In this document: piece by piece, positions 8,325 to 18,499 of the stretch
Layout of the letters: the number at the start of each line of letters is the position of its first letter
Position numbering within the stretch: the stretch's first letter is position 1
DNA from: Sphingomonas hankookensis
Lineage (GTDB): Bacteria; Pseudomonadota; Alphaproteobacteria; Sphingomonadales; Sphingomonadaceae
DNA length: 64,000 nucleotides
Assembly (NCBI RefSeq): GCF_022664465.1
Contig: NZ_JAKREV010000001.1
Span: 310,001 to 374,000 of the forward strand
Direction: 5' to 3'
The notes under the pieces: generated by a model
What the model saw: only the letters and a program-made list of their open reading frames with translations
The model's database searches: none
Told to the model about the DNA's origin: nothing
Position numbers and translations under genes: made by a program

Positions 8325-9059
8325 TCACAGGTTGGGGTGCAGGGTCCGCACGACGCTGATGCTTTCAAGCAACGACGCAACATGCAGGATGGTCGTTTCC
8401 GCGAGCCAGCTGCCGACGATCTGCACGTTGATGGGCAGACCTTCCTTGCTGGTGCCGAAGCGCATCGAGATACCCGGCAAACCCGTGACGTTGAGCGGCA
8501 CGGTAGCGCCTTGGAGGTAGGTCGCATCAACCGTCTGTCCGTCGATGACGAACTCTTCTACGCCATGCTTGTGCGCCGGGATCGGCAGGACGTGGGTGAT
8601 GAGCGCATCGAAGCCGCGGAAGTATTCGGCATAGCCGTCGCGGATGCGCTCGGCCGCCTGCTCGGCTTCGATGAAGTCGCCCATCGACGTATCGGGCAGC
8701 GACAACATGGTCTTGGCCATCTTGTACATCTGATCCTTGTCACCCGCGGTCGCGTCGCGGAAGGCAGGCTTCATCTCCATGACGTGGAGACGGTTGAACA
8801 CGTCGAGCGCGAAATCGCGTTCCAGTGCGGGGATACCGACCTGCTCGACATGGACGCCGAAACCTTTCAGCGCTTCGGCGGCCGCCTTGACCGTCGCCGC
8901 CACTTCGCGATCGACGGGACCGAAACCCGGGCCAACCATCCAGCCCACACGGAGTGGACGGTCGGGCCGGCTAATCAACTTGCTTGGTTCAGTAGGGGGC
9001 TTCATCTTGACCGGCTTGGCATTAACTTCGGTCACGATGATTTTGCACATCATGTCCAA
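8325..9059 (-). pseudogene. C-terminal fragment of an amidase-signature (GatA-like) enzyme
   Basis: The reading frame encodes about 215 residues matching the C-terminal half of amidase-signature hydrolases (from RPLRVGWMVGPG to the end, including LNVTGLPGISMRFG and GLPINVQIVGSW). The N-terminal half with the catalytic Lys and Ser-cisSer is absent: upstream sequence does not continue the family. It is therefore almost certainly non-functional, with the first ~25 codons read from unrelated DNA. It lies between the mes operon and a broken integrase, consistent with a recombination scar. Confidence 0.75.
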
Positions 9060-9414
9060 CTTACCCGAGCTTACCGCCTCCGTAATGACGTGCTGCTATC
9101 AACCTGTGCTGAGCGTCGATTGGAAAAAGAGACAAGGCCCGCTTCGCATCGATCGTCTGGTAGATGTCGACTTGGCCTATAGCGTGACTTACGTCAGCCA
9201 CCCCGGGTTGGCCCATACCCTTTTCAATTTCTTTTGAACTGGTTACGCTAAGATTCGCAGCAGCCATATTGGATCTCACTATCTCTCCGACAGATTATCG
9301 ACCACTGGTACATAGCATACCTTCCTCATCGCAAGGCGCACCGGGCAAATAATTGGCAAGCGACGACATAAAATCGATCTAACACGCTATCGCAAACCTA
9401 TTGATACTGGGTTT
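9060..9414. other. AT-richer gap without a supported gene
   Basis: About 355 bp of noticeably lower GC than the flanks. A 72-codon leftward frame (9061-9279, starting MRSNMAAANLSV) exists but has no recognisable domain and no good ribosome site. The composition fits remnant foreign DNA between the amidase fragment and the integrase. Confidence 0.5.
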
Positions 9415-10610
9415 TCATCGACTAGCCTCAGATCCCAGAAGGTAGCTCGACCATTCTCCCATAAGCATCCGCCGTCGGTCTACGGCGGTCCCGCGTCGAT
9501 AGGCACGTTCTGCTTTGTTTTGAATGGTATGTGCTAACGCCTGCTCCACGATCTCACGCGGGTAGCTGGTGGCATCACCTGCCCAGTCGCGAAACGTGCT
9601 GCGGAAGCCGTGGGTCGTTATGTGACCATAGTTCATACGACGAAGCAGCATGGCCATCGCCATGTTGGACTTAGCCGCGCCGCCGATGCCAAACACCGGG
9701 GTTGTCGCGGTGAACCTATCTGGCTTCATCTGGGCCAGCACCGCCATGGCCGCATCAGACAGTGGAACGACATGTTCGGCGCCGGCCTTCATGCGCGTGG
9801 CCGGTATGGTCCAGAGCTTTCCGTCCAAGTCGACCTCACCCCAGGTAGCGCCTAGCGCCTCACCGCTACGGGCTGCAGTCAATATGACAAACTCCAGGCA
9901 CCGAGCTGCCAACGCCGGACGCTGTTTTAGCTGCTGGAAGAACGTAGGCGCTTCCCGCCAAGGCAGCGCTGCATGATGACCGCGTTCGACGTTTGACTGG
10001 TTTGGCAGCAGCAGTGCCAGATGACCGCGATAGGTGGCCGGGTTCATGCTGTCACGTGGACGAAGGCCGCGCGCCTTTGCCGCGTCGAGAATCTTCTCGA
10101 TGCGCCCGCGCACCCCCTTGCGGTTTCTGCCTTGGTCAGCCAGATCGGCTGCAGCACCGCCAACACATTTTCGGTGCCGACGTCGGTCACGGGCACGTTT
10201 TGCAACATCGCGGCGTGGTCGCGGAGACTGTTGCGCCATTGCTGCCGATGCACGGGATTAAGCCAGCCATCCTCGACGCTTGAGATGTATTGATCGGCAA
10301 AGGCCCCGAAGGTCAGCACCGCGGGCTCCTCCACCGGTGCTTCGGTCCCCAAAATCCCACGCGGATCCTGACCGACTGCTACGGCTTCACGCATTTCACC
10401 AGCAATGCGGCGCGCTATGGCCAAGCTTACCGACGATGCGGGACCGATACCGATTTCGGCCCGCTTGCCGTTCGACGCGGTCATGAACACCCACGACCTG
10501 GCACCTCCCGTCGCGATCCGCAGATACAGGCCACCGCCGTCGGCGTGGCGTCCGGACACCTTTAACGTCGCGACTCCACGTACCATCAGCTTGTTCAACG
10601 CGCCCGCCAT
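9415..10610 (-). pseudogene. Tyrosine-type site-specific integrase (P4-like), frameshifted
   Basis: Phage/island integrase split across two frames. The N-terminal part (start at 10610, ribosome site GGGAGG) carries the DUF4102-like arm, with the ADGGGLYLR segment, and a core-binding domain. The C-terminal part has a complete catalytic set: Arg in TAARSGE, HGFRSTFRDW with His-x-x-Arg, His in ALAHT and Tyr in AYRRG. Continuity is lost at a run of five G (minus strand, positions 10113-10117). Adding one G restores the frame from LTKAETA into VRGRIEKILDAAKARG. This is either a real inactivating deletion or a homopolymer sequencing error. It is the only mobile-element enzyme in the window. Confidence 0.85.
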
Positions 10611-10786
10611 GGGCCTCCCGGGGGGTTCGAATTCCACCGGTTTCATGCCCACTTTCAACTTGGCTTCAGACGCATCTCGACGAACCGCCGCGAACACCCG
10701 ACAGCATGACCTCTTCATATTTTTAATGTTTTTCTAAGACTTTGGCGATCTAAGATGGGCTATCATGAACTACAGCGGAATCGCCG

Positions 10787-10812
10787 GATGGCGGACTCCG
10801 TCTCCGCCACCC
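10787..10812. other. Short perfect hairpin beside the integrase
   Basis: TGGCGGA-CTCCGTC-TCCGCCA forms a 7-bp stem upstream of the integrase. The right half resembles the 3' acceptor end of some tRNA genes, which integrases often target, but no T-loop precedes it. It may be an attachment-site remnant or simply a hairpin; exact edges are approximate. Confidence 0.25.
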
Positions 10813-10864
10813 TTTCCAATCGAAACGCTTCGGGTCCATGACCGGCAATCCGTTGCAGCGATCG

Positions 10865-11644
10865 TCAGTCCGGACAGCGCATACGGGTAAACGGCCGCCC
10901 ATCGGTCGTGATGGTCAGCCGGTCGCCCTCGACCGCCAGCGTCTGCATCGACGTCCATCGCTCGCCCTCGCCATCATAGGCGGCAGTGATGCGGATGCGG
11001 TCGCCCGCCAGCGGCTCGACCCGCTGCACCTTGCCGACGCTTTCGTGGAACCACAGCTCGTCCGGCGACACCTTCACCCCCTCGATCGAGGCGGCGGGGC
11101 GGGCGCAGGCGGCGGCGTCGCGGTTCCAGCGACCGACGAATCGCGCCGGAATGGTGTCCACCGCAGCAGGCGCCGCCCGCTCGCCCGGCGGCGGCGCAGG
11201 CGTCCCGACGAAGCCGCAGCCACGCACCGTCCGCCCGCCAAGGGTCAGCGTTGCGGTGAAGTCGCGCGGCGCCCCCGACATATCGTCCTCGCAGGGCTTG
11301 CGCTCGACGTCGACGACCAGTCCCTGCGCACGCCAGCGCCGCGTGGTCGGACCGACATCGCGGTCGAGCACCGGCAGGCGGCGGGGCGGCGCCTCTACGC
11401 CGGTCAGGACCAGCAGGTCGCCCTCGACCCGCACCGAATAAAATGGTTCGTTGGTGGTGACGGTCAGTCGCTCCGGCACCGTACTGACGCGTTCGATCGC
11501 GTTCGCAGGCGGCGGGACCGGTGCCGCAGCGCTCGGCGTCGCGCTTGGCACCGGCAGGGCCGCATCGTCCGGCGCGGCGCCACCGCATCCGGCAAGCGCC
11601 AGAGCAGCAGGCGCCAACGGCCAGCGGTCAGCGCGGCGTCGCAA
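10865..11644 (-). CDS. Putative lipoprotein of unknown function downstream of an L,D-transpeptidase
   Basis: A 259-aa protein. The best start is a TTG at 11644, giving MRRRADRW followed by a hydrophobic stretch and the lipobox ALAGC (Cys about 20); a purine-rich AGGGGGCAGGA precedes it. The mature part begins with a Pro/Ala-rich linker. It then has a domain with paired cysteines (KPCEDD, RGCGFVG) resembling the MliC/YbaY-like or heat-shock HslJ-type small beta domains described as COG3650-like, and a second region ending FTRMRCPD. Assignment beyond lipoprotein is weak. It overlaps the L,D-transpeptidase stop by 17 bp and is likely cotranslated. Confidence 0.7.
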   Translation of the reverse strand: MRRRADRWPLAPAALALAGCGGAAPDDAALPVPSATPSAAAPVPPPANAIERVSTVPERLTVTTNEPFYSVRVEGDLLVLTGVEAPPRRLPVLDRDVGPTTRRWRAQGLVVDVERKPCEDDMSGAPRDFTATLTLGGRTVRGCGFVGTPAPPPGERAAPAAVDTIPARFVGRWNRDAAACARPAASIEGVKVSPDELWFHESVGKVQRVEPLAGDRIRITAAYDGEGERWTSMQTLAVEGDRLTITTDGRPFTRMRCPD

Positions 11645-12242
11645 TCCTGCCCCCTGCGCTAACCGCCACGTCGCGATCGCCCAGCGTCGCGATCCCGGCG
11701 GGGTCGAGGCGCGGCGCGGCATCGGCGGCGCGATAGGCGGGAAAGGCGATGACGTCGTTCACCACCGCCACCTGCCCGCCCAGCGCTGTCGCCTCGAACA
11801 GCTTGCGCGCGAACGCGGTCGGGATGCGGATGCAGCCATGCGATGCCGGAAAGCCCGGCAGATTGCCGGCATGCAACGCCACGCCGTCCCAAGTCAGCCG
11901 CTGCATGAACGGCATCGGCGCGTTGTTGTAGAGGTTGGAGCGGTGGAACGGCCGCTTCTGAAGAATGGTATATTCCCCGATCGGCGTCATCTTGCCCGGC
12001 TTGCCGGTCGACACCGTCGTCGCACCGACCAGCGTGTCGCCACGATAGACGAACGCCATCTGCATCGGCACGCTGATGACGATGCTGACGGCGCCCGGCA
12101 GCGTCGGATCGTCGGCCCAACGATGATCGCCCGGCCGCATGGCGACCGCCGCGCGCTCGACCGCCAACGCCGCCGGTTCCTGTGCTGCCATCGGCATCGG
12201 CACCAGCGCGAGCAACAAGGCGGAGACGATCGCGACTTTCAT
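11628..12242 (-). CDS. L,D-transpeptidase family protein (YkuD domain)
   Basis: A 204-aa exported enzyme that probably forms 3-3 peptidoglycan cross-links or attaches proteins to the wall. The signal peptide (MKVAIVSALLLALVPMPMAAQ) is followed by the YkuD fold with the catalytic signature HAGNLPGFPASHGCIRIP, in which Cys is the nucleophile and the two His complete the site. The internal Met start was chosen because it begins the signal peptide. It is divergent from a second, unrelated L,D-transpeptidase gene 176 bp away, so the pair may share a regulatory region. Confidence 0.85.
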   Translation of the reverse strand: MKVAIVSALLLALVPMPMAAQEPAALAVERAAVAMRPGDHRWADDPTLPGAVSIVISVPMQMAFVYRGDTLVGATTVSTGKPGKMTPIGEYTILQKRPFHRSNLYNNAPMPFMQRLTWDGVALHAGNLPGFPASHGCIRIPTAFARKLFEATALGGQVAVVNDVIAFPAYRAADAAPRLDPAGIATLGDRDVAVSAGGRIATPR

Positions 12243-12418
12243 GACCAACGTTATCCCGCAGTCGTCGGCGAATGGCAAATTCGGCGTTAACCATGGCGCA
12301 CAGAGTCGACCGCCCGTGGCAGCGACGCGACAAGCGGCGGAACGCGTTAGCCGGCGTTAATTGAATAGAATCGGTTGCACCCGTATCTAGGTGCCTCAAC
12401 GACTTGGCGAGGATTTGG

Positions 12419-13126
12419 ATGCAGGACCAATCGGTTCGATCGCGGCGGGCGGTGCTCAAGGCAGCAGGCGGGTTGGCCGGCGCCGTTCTGGCACAGGGCT
12501 GCTCGACGAACGCGATCGTGCCCATCGCCCAGAATGCGCCGATCATGCCGCCGCCCCAGCGGCTGGCATCGGCCACGGTTCCTGCCGCCCCGGTGCGGCA
12601 GATGCGGGCCCCCGCCACCGTCAATCCCCGTCTGTTCGAACGGGCGCAGGCCGCCATGGCCCGCCATGCCGGGCGGCTTCAGTGGACCGACCGCATCGCC
12701 ATCGCCGACTTTGCGGTCGATTCGGCACATCCCCGGTTCCAATTCATCGACATGCACAGCGGTGTCGTGTCGGCGATGCGCGTCGCGCATGGCAGCGGCT
12801 CGGACCCTGCACATTGCGGACGGCTGGAGCGGTTCAGCAACGTTCCCGATTCGAACGCGACGTCCGAAGGGGCGTTCATCACCGACAATTATTATGTCGG
12901 CAAGCACGGCCGGTCGCAGCGGTTGCTCGGGCTCGACCCGACCAACGACAACGCCCTGATGCGCGCGATCGTCGTGCATGGCGCGTGGTATGCGAACCCG
13001 GAGATGATCGCGCAGCACGGCAAGCTCGGCCGCAGCCAAGGTTGCTTCGCGGTCGCTGAAGGTGACCTGGCGCGGGTGTTCAGCCTGCTGGGCGAAGGCC
13101 GGATGATCTACGCCGCCAAGGTTTGA
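12419..13126 (+). CDS. Murein L,D-transpeptidase catalytic domain protein (YkuD_2 family)
   Basis: A 235-aa secreted protein of the YkuD_2 family. The N-terminus has a twin-Arg-like RSRRAVLKAAGG followed by an AQGC lipobox, so it may be a Tat-exported lipoprotein. The catalytic region reads IVVHGAWYANPE then GRSQGCFAV, where His and Cys are the expected catalytic residues. An AGGA site lies 5 bp before the chosen ATG; an earlier in-frame TTG lacks a site. It is divergent from the YkuD gene at 11628-12242. Confidence 0.85.
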   Translation: MQDQSVRSRRAVLKAAGGLAGAVLAQGCSTNAIVPIAQNAPIMPPPQRLASATVPAAPVRQMRAPATVNPRLFERAQAAMARHAGRLQWTDRIAIADFAVDSAHPRFQFIDMHSGVVSAMRVAHGSGSDPAHCGRLERFSNVPDSNATSEGAFITDNYYVGKHGRSQRLLGLDPTNDNALMRAIVVHGAWYANPEMIAQHGKLGRSQGCFAVAEGDLARVFSLLGEGRMIYAAKV

Positions 13127-13176
13127 GGGTTGGGGGTGACGTCCTGTCCCCCCATCTGACCTACCAATTTCCCCAA

Positions 13177-13282
13177 CCGTTTGGTTCGAGTAGCGATCGA
13201 GCGAAGTCGAGAGCGCGTATCGAGAACGGGGTTCCGCCGGGCAGGCGCTCTCGACAAGCTCGAAGCTGCTCGAACCAAACGG
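13177..13282. repeat. Palindromic intergenic repeat element, copy A
   Basis: A 106-bp element bounded by perfect 14-bp inverted ends (CCGTTTGGTTCGAG and CTCGAACCAAACGG). Its interior (TAGCGATCGAGCGAAGTCGAGAGCGCGTATCGAGAAC) recurs in reverse orientation in copy B at 13443-13590. It encodes nothing recognisable. Confidence 0.8.
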
Positions 13283-13319
13283 TGGACTTGGGCTTGCGGA
13301 GCGTTCCGCCTTTCATATC

Positions 13320-13416
13320 CGTCATTCCCACGAAGGCGGGAATCCATATACGCTTACGTACCGGGCCAAATCATGAGGTCTGCGTATATGGACTCCCGCC
13401 TGCCCGGGAGTGACGA
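13320..13416. repeat. Inverted pair of GTCATTCCC-type intergenic repeats
   Basis: GTCATTCCCACGAAGGCGGGAATCCATATACGC-like left arm (13320-13352) faces GCGTATATGGACTCCCGCCTG...GGGAGTGACGAC (13381-13416). The pair forms a long imperfect hairpin between copies A and B. The same half-sites occur at other intergenic positions in this window. Confidence 0.75.
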
Positions 13417-13442
13417 CAGTGGAGCGATCCACCCCACCCCCT

Positions 13443-13590
13443 CCCGTTCGGTTCGAGCAGCTTCGAGCCTGTCGAGAAGCGTCTGTCGAGAACGCTCACC
13501 CCGGACGACACCTGCATAGGTCACCCCAGCGGAACCGCGTTCTCGATACGCGCTCTCGACTTCGCTCGATCGCTACTCGAACCGAACGGG
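13443..13590. repeat. Palindromic intergenic repeat element, copy B
   Basis: A 148-bp element with near-perfect inverted ends (CCCGTTCGGTTCGAG / CTCGAACCGAACGGG). The right half is the inverse of the left half of copy A. Together the two copies and the repeat pair between them fill the 521-bp gap 13127-13647, which holds no gene. Confidence 0.8.
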
Positions 13591-13647
13591 AGTGGGTGCC
13601 ACCGCTAACGGTTCCGCACGGCATCATCTGCCGATAAGGTACCGGCC

Positions 13648-15699
13648 ATGACCCACCCGTTCCATGCGATCCACACCCACGGCTTCCTCCGCGTCGGCGC
13701 CTGCACGCCGCCGGCGCATGTCGGCGACCCGGCCGCCGGGGGCCGCGCGGCGATCGCGTTGGCGCAGCAGGGGCATGATGCGGGTGCCGACCTGCTGGTC
13801 TTTCCCGAACTGAACCTCACCGCCTATGCGATCGACGATCTGCACCTGCAGGATGCGCTGTGCGACGCGACCGATGCGGCGTTGGCGGCGGTGGTCGCGG
13901 CAAGCGCCGAACTGCGCCCCGTGCTGCTGCTCGGCGCCGCGCTCCGGCGCAACGGGCGACTCTACAACTGCGCGGTGGTGGTGGCGCGCGGGCGGGTGCT
14001 GGGGGTGGTGCCGAAGACCTACCTCCCCAACTACCGCGAATATTATGAGAAGCGCTGGTTCGCGCCCGGTGTCGGACTGACCGGCCTCACCATGACCGTC
14101 GCCGGACAGGAGGTGCCGTTCGGCACCGACCTGATTTTCGCCGCGCACGACATGGCCGATTTCGTGTTCCACGCCGAAATCTGCGAGGATTTCTGGTCGC
14201 CCCTCCCCCCGTCGACCGCCGGGGCGATGGCCGGGGCGCTGGTGCTGTGCAACCTGTCGGCATCGAACATCGTCATCGGCAAGGCGCGCGACCGCGAGAT
14301 GCTGTGCGCGTCGCAATCGGCGCGGACGATATCCGCCTATGTCTATTCGGCGGCGGGCAGCGGGGAGAGCACGACCGACCTGTCATGGGACGGTCAGGGT
14401 TCGGTGCACGAACTGGGCGCGCTGCTGGCGCAGTCGCAGCGGTTCGACCGGTCGGCGGGGATCGCGATGGCCGATGTCGATCTCGACCGGCTGCGGCTGG
14501 AGCGGATGCGGACCGGCACGTTCAACGACTGTGCGGCGGCCAGCGGCCATCCCGAGACACGGTTCCGCCGGATCGCGTTCGACCATGCGCCCGAGGCTCG
14601 CGATATCGGACTGCTGCGCCCGGTCCGGCGCTACCCCTTCGTCCCCGACACGCCCGAGCGGCTCGACGACGATTGCTACGAAGCGTTCAACATCCAGGTG
14701 GAGGCGCTGCGCAAGCGGCTGGTCGCGTCGGGGACGAAACGGCTGGTGATCGGCGTATCGGGCGGGCTCGATTCGACCCACGCACTAATTGTCGCGGCCA
14801 AGGCGTTCGACCGGCTGGAACGGCCGCGCAGCGACATCTTGGGCTTCACCATGCCCGGTTTCGCCACGGGCGAGACGACGAAGGGCAATGCGTGGAAACT
14901 GATGCGCGCGCTGGGCATCACCGGCGACGAGATCGATATCCGCCCCGCCGCGCGGCAGATGCTGGGGGACATGGACCACCCGTTCGCAAAGGGCGAGGCG
15001 GTCTATGACGTGACGTTCGAGAATGTGCAGGCGGGGCTGCGCACCGACTATCTCTTCCGCCTCGCCAACCAGCGCGAGGCGCTGGTGCTGGGCACCGGCG
15101 ACCTGTCGGAGCTGGCGCTGGGGTGGTGCACCTACGGCGTCGGCGACCATATGAGCCATTACGGCATCAATGCCGGCGTGCCCAAGACGCTGATCCAGTA
15201 CCTCATCCGCTGGACGATCCGCACCGACCAGTTCGACGGCGATACCGACGCGGTGCTCGACGCGATCCTGAATACCGAGATTTCGCCCGAGCTGGTCCCG
15301 GCCGGCGACGACGGGCGGATGCAGAGCACGGAGGATCGCGTCGGTCCCTATGCGCTCAACGACTTCTTCCTCCACCACATCGTCCGCTACGGCATGCGCC
15401 CGTCGAAGGTCGCGTTCCTATGCTGGCATGCGTGGCGCGATGCGCACGCGGGGCGCTGGCCGATCGACTTCCCGGAGGAAGCCAAGGGGGCGTACGACCT
15501 ACCCGTGATCGCGGCGTGGCTGGAGAAATTCCTGTGGCGCTTCTTCCAGTCGAGCCAGTTCAAGCGGTCGGCGCTGCCCAACGGGCCGAAGGTGTCGGCG
15601 GGGGGCGCGCTGTCGCCGCGCGGCGACTGGCGCGCGCCGTCCGACGGGGTGGCGACGGCATGGGTCGAGGAACTGCGGAAGGGCTTGCCGCCGCTGTAA
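13648..15699 (+). CDS. nadE: Glutamine-dependent NAD(+) synthetase
   Basis: Final step of NAD biosynthesis: ATP-dependent amidation of nicotinate adenine dinucleotide with ammonia from glutamine. The 683 aa match the two-domain bacterial/mycobacterial type. The N-terminal nitrilase-fold glutaminase (about 10-280) has the catalytic Glu in FPELNLTAY, Lys in [10 protein letters not shown] and Cys in HAEICEDFW. The C-terminal synthetase (about 340-650) has the ATP-pyrophosphatase loop [10 protein letters not shown] and the [12 protein letters not shown] motif. Flanked by repeats on both sides, it appears monocistronic. Confidence 0.96.
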   Translation: MTHPFHAIHTHGFLRVGACTPPAHVGDPAAGGRAAIALAQQGHDAGADLLVFPELNLTAYAIDDLHLQDALCDATDAALAAVVAASAELRPVLLLGAALRRNGRLYNCAVVVARGRVLGVVPKTYLPNYREYYEKRWFAPGVGLTGLTMTVAGQEVPFGTDLIFAAHDMADFVFHAEICEDFWSPLPPSTAGAMAGALVLCNLSASNIVIGKARDREMLCASQSARTISAYVYSAAGSGESTTDLSWDGQGSVHELGALLAQSQRFDRSAGIAMADVDLDRLRLERMRTGTFNDCAAASGHPETRFRRIAFDHAPEARDIGLLRPVRRYPFVPDTPERLDDDCYEAFNIQVEALRKRLVASGTKRLVIGVSGGLDSTHALIVAAKAFDRLERPRSDILGFTMPGFATGETTKGNAWKLMRALGITGDEIDIRPAARQMLGDMDHPFAKGEAVYDVTFENVQAGLRTDYLFRLANQREALVLGTGDLSELALGWCTYGVGDHMSHYGINAGVPKTLIQYLIRWTIRTDQFDGDTDAVLDAILNTEISPELVPAGDDGRMQSTEDRVGPYALNDFFLHHIVRYGMRPSKVAFLCWHAWRDAHAGRWPIDFPEEAKGAYDLPVIAAWLEKFLWRFFQSSQFKRSALPNGPKVSAGGALSPRGDWRAPSDGVATAWVEELRKGLPPL

Positions 15700-15723
15700 T
15701 TGCGCTTCTACGTCTCCCTCCCC

Positions 15724-15803
15724 GTCACCCCAGCGCAGGCTGGGGTCTCTCCATAATGGAGCGCCCCCTCGCCGCAGGAGACCCCAGCCTGCGCTGGGGT
15801 GAC
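15724..15803. repeat. Perfect 26-bp inverted repeat between convergent genes
   Basis: GTCACCCCAGCGCAGGCTGG... (15724-15749) is exactly inverted at 15778-15803, with a 28-bp loop. It lies between the ends of nadE and the convergent mpaB gene and can fold identically on either strand. It is the cleanest copy of a family present throughout the window. Confidence 0.9.
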
Positions 15804-15835
15804 GAATGCGGTGGCGATGCGAGTGGGTGTGCCCC

Positions 15836-16693
15836 CTACCCCTGCGCCCGCGCCGTCTTTTCCGACGCCGACCCGCCGAGCGCCCAGCGCAGCACGCGCG
15901 CCATGCCGTGCGCGCCGCTGCGCACGCCGATCCGCGGACGGTCCTGCAACTCCAGCATCGCCCGCGCCCAAGGTGGCAACAGGTCGATCGCCGCGGCGGT
16001 ATTGAGCGCGCCGAACCCTTTCAGCAGCGGGTTGGGCAGCGGCTGCTGCAACAGCGCGTCGCGGACGGTACGGGTCCGCTCGTCGAAGCGCAGTTCAGGG
16101 CGCACGTCGCGCAGCCACGCCTCGGTCGCCGCGCGGCTGTCGGGCACACCGGTCGCGCCCAGCCGCTCGGCCACCACCACATTCTCGGCGAAATAGCGAT
16201 CCTGATCGGCCCGCGAGAGCGTGGGATCGCGGTAGCGCAGATAGGCGCGCAGGAACGAATCGGTTTCGGCGACATGGACCCAGGTGAGCAGATGCGGATC
16301 GTTCGCATCGTAGCGCGCGCCGTCGTGTAACTGCCCATGGACATGATCGTGGATCGTGCGGACCCGGTCGATCAGCCGCTCGGCCTCGGCCGTGCTGCCA
16401 TAGGTGGTGGCGGCGATGAACTGCGCGGTGCGCTTCAGTCGGCCCAGCATGTCGCGGCGGAAATCGCTATGGTCCCACACCCCGGCCAGCGCGCCGGGAT
16501 GCAGCATCTGGACCAGCAGCGCCGCGGTGCCGCCGATCATCATCGACGAGAAATCGGCATGCACCCGCCAGCTGACCGACTCCGGACCGAACAGCCCGTC
16601 ATCGCCCGCCGGACGGGTCAGGTCGATCGCGCCATCGCCCGCACCGGTCAACGCGCGCACTTGTTTTGCAATGGCTTGGCGTACGGGGTTCAT
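15836..16693 (-). CDS. Oxygenase MpaB / DUF2236 family protein
   Basis: A 285-aa protein of the family (also called latex-clearing-protein-like) whose characterised members are haem b oxygenases or fungal MpaB. Family features are SSMMIGGTAALLVQMLHPGA near residues 50-70, the DHSDFRRDMLGRL segment, and HVAETDSFLRAY, whose His is a candidate haem ligand. No signal peptide is visible. It is divergent from the LOV histidine kinase gene, with 104 bp between starts. The substrate is unknown. Confidence 0.8.
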   Translation of the reverse strand: MNPVRQAIAKQVRALTGAGDGAIDLTRPAGDDGLFGPESVSWRVHADFSSMMIGGTAALLVQMLHPGALAGVWDHSDFRRDMLGRLKRTAQFIAATTYGSTAEAERLIDRVRTIHDHVHGQLHDGARYDANDPHLLTWVHVAETDSFLRAYLRYRDPTLSRADQDRYFAENVVVAERLGATGVPDSRAATEAWLRDVRPELRFDERTRTVRDALLQQPLPNPLLKGFGALNTAAAIDLLPPWARAMLELQDRPRIGVRSGAHGMARVLRWALGGSASEKTARAQG

Positions 16694-16797
16694 GCGCGAT
16701 GCAACGAGCGGAGCCGCGCCGAGGGTCCATGGCGGGGAACCAAAACGGTCGCTCGCGACCTTTGACCCACGCCCTCCAACCGGCAAGGCCCTGCTGC

Positions 16798-18435
16798 ATG
16801 TCCTCTCCCAGTCCGGAAAAACCGCTCGAGAGCGATCGCCCGCCCGCGGCGATGGCGGACGGCGCGATGCACGATCCGGCCAGCGGCATCTTCTTCACCG
16901 CGGTCGAGACGACGCGGATGCCGATGATCGTTACCGATCCGAACCAGTCGGACAATCCGATCATCTTTGCCAATCCCGCGTTCCTGACCATGACCGGCTA
17001 CCGCGCCGACGAGGTACTGGGCCGCAACTGTCGTTTCCTGCAGGGGCCGGAAACCGACCGCGACACCGTCCGCGACATCGCACAGGCGATCGAACGCCAG
17101 CAGGAGACGTCGGTAGAGATCATCAATTACAAAAAGAACGGCAGCGCCTTCTGGAACGCGCTGTTCATTTCGCCCGTGCTCGATCGGGACGGGACGCTAC
17201 GCTACTATTTCGCATCGCAGCTGGACGTTACCCGTCGCCGCGATGCGGAGGAGGCGTTGCGCCAGTCGCAGAAGATGGAAGCGGTCGGGCGGTTGAGCGG
17301 CGGCATTGCGCACGACTTCAACAATCTGCTGACCGTCATTCAGGGCTTTACCGACGTCCTGCTGACCCAGATCGATCGCAGCGACGACCGCCCGATCGAT
17401 CCGGGCCGCGCGCGGCGGTCGTTGCAGGCGGTGATGGACGCGGCCGAGCGCGGTGCCGAGCTGACGCAGCAGATGCTGGCCTTCTCCCGCCAGCAGAAGC
17501 TGTCGGGACGTGTCACCAATGTCGACGACCTGGTCTGCACGCTGCTGCCGATGCTGCGGCGGACGATCGGTACGCCCAACATCGCGATCGTAGTCGAACC
17601 GTGCGGCCCCGATTGCAATGCGCGGATTGATCCGGTGCAGGCGGAGACGGCGATCCTCGGCATCGTCACGAACGCCCGCGACGCGATGCCGGATGGCGGC
17701 ACCCTGACCATCACCAGCCAGCGCATGCACCTCGATGGCAGCGACCCGCGTTTCGGCCCGAAGGTCACCGGCGCGTTCATCGCGCTGTCGATCGCCGATA
17801 CCGGCACCGGCATGGCGGAAGAAGTTCGCGCACGCGTGACCGAACCGTTCTTCACGACCAAGGACCAGGGCAAGGGCACTGGCCTTGGTCTGTCGATGGT
17901 CTATGGCTTCATGAAACAGTCTGATGGCGCGCTGCACGTGGAGTCCGAGATGGGCGGCGGTACGACCGTCCACCTGCTGTTCCCCGCAGCACCCGACACC
18001 AAGCCCGAGCCGATCCGTCCCAACCGCGCGCGCGCCGACACCCTGTCGCGCGGCGACGAAACCGTGCTGGTGGTTGAGGATCAGCGCGACGTCGGCGATC
18101 TGGCCGAGGCGATACTTAAGGATTTCGGCTACACCGTGCTGCGCGCCGCCAATGCAGCGGAAGGGATAGAGACGATCGAACGCGACGGTACGATCGACCT
18201 GCTGTTCACCGACCTGATCATGCCCGGCGGCATGAACGGCGTGATGCTGGCACGCGCCGCCCGGCGGATGCGGCCGGCGATGAAGATCCTGCTCACCACC
18301 GGTTATGCCGAAGCATCGATCGAGCGGGTCGATGCGCGCGGTACCGAATTCGACCTGATCGGCAAGCCGTACAAGCGGGCCGATCTGGCGGCCCGCGTTC
18401 GACAGGTGATCGACGGGCCGACCGGGACAGGTTGA
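16798..18435 (+). CDS. LOV-domain blue-light histidine kinase with C-terminal receiver
   Basis: A 545-aa soluble sensor. The N-terminal PAS domain is a LOV photosensor: it has the flavin-adduct motif GRNCRFLQG with Cys78, plus [10 protein letters not shown] and the [12 protein letters not shown] strand. A HisKA H-box follows ([11 protein letters not shown], His172) and an HATPase domain ([27 protein letters not shown]). A receiver domain ends the protein (VLVVEDQRD; phospho-acceptor Asp472 in [11 protein letters not shown]). Light-driven formation of a flavin-cysteine bond would control kinase activity. The start at MSSPSP gives a normal LOV N-terminus. A bacteriophytochrome gene follows 64 bp downstream and may be cotranscribed. 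Confidence 0.93.
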   Translation: MSSPSPEKPLESDRPPAAMADGAMHDPASGIFFTAVETTRMPMIVTDPNQSDNPIIFANPAFLTMTGYRADEVLGRNCRFLQGPETDRDTVRDIAQAIERQQETSVEIINYKKNGSAFWNALFISPVLDRDGTLRYYFASQLDVTRRRDAEEALRQSQKMEAVGRLSGGIAHDFNNLLTVIQGFTDVLLTQIDRSDDRPIDPGRARRSLQAVMDAAERGAELTQQMLAFSRQQKLSGRVTNVDDLVCTLLPMLRRTIGTPNIAIVVEPCGPDCNARIDPVQAETAILGIVTNARDAMPDGGTLTITSQRMHLDGSDPRFGPKVTGAFIALSIADTGTGMAEEVRARVTEPFFTTKDQGKGTGLGLSMVYGFMKQSDGALHVESEMGGGTTVHLLFPAAPDTKPEPIRPNRARADTLSRGDETVLVVEDQRDVGDLAEAILKDFGYTVLRAANAAEGIETIERDGTIDLLFTDLIMPGGMNGVMLARAARRMRPAMKILLTTGYAEASIERVDARGTEFDLIGKPYKRADLAARVRQVIDGPTGTG

Positions 18436-18499
18436 AGGCGGGGTCAATAGACGGTAATGCGACGAATTCCCGCCACGATCCTGGTCGCCGGGCTATACG

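Noticed and set aside
9061..9279. A 72-codon leftward frame next to the amidase fragment
   Set aside because: No domain, weak start and position in decayed foreign DNA; mentioned only in the gap entry.
10787..10812. A tRNA or tmRNA 3' end as intact attachment gene
   Set aside because: Only a CTCCGCCA-like end is present; no T-loop GGTTCGA or anticodon arm precedes it.
13177..13590. CRISPR array in the repeat-rich gap
   Set aside because: The repeats are inverted palindromic elements, not regularly spaced direct repeats with spacers; no cas genes are present.
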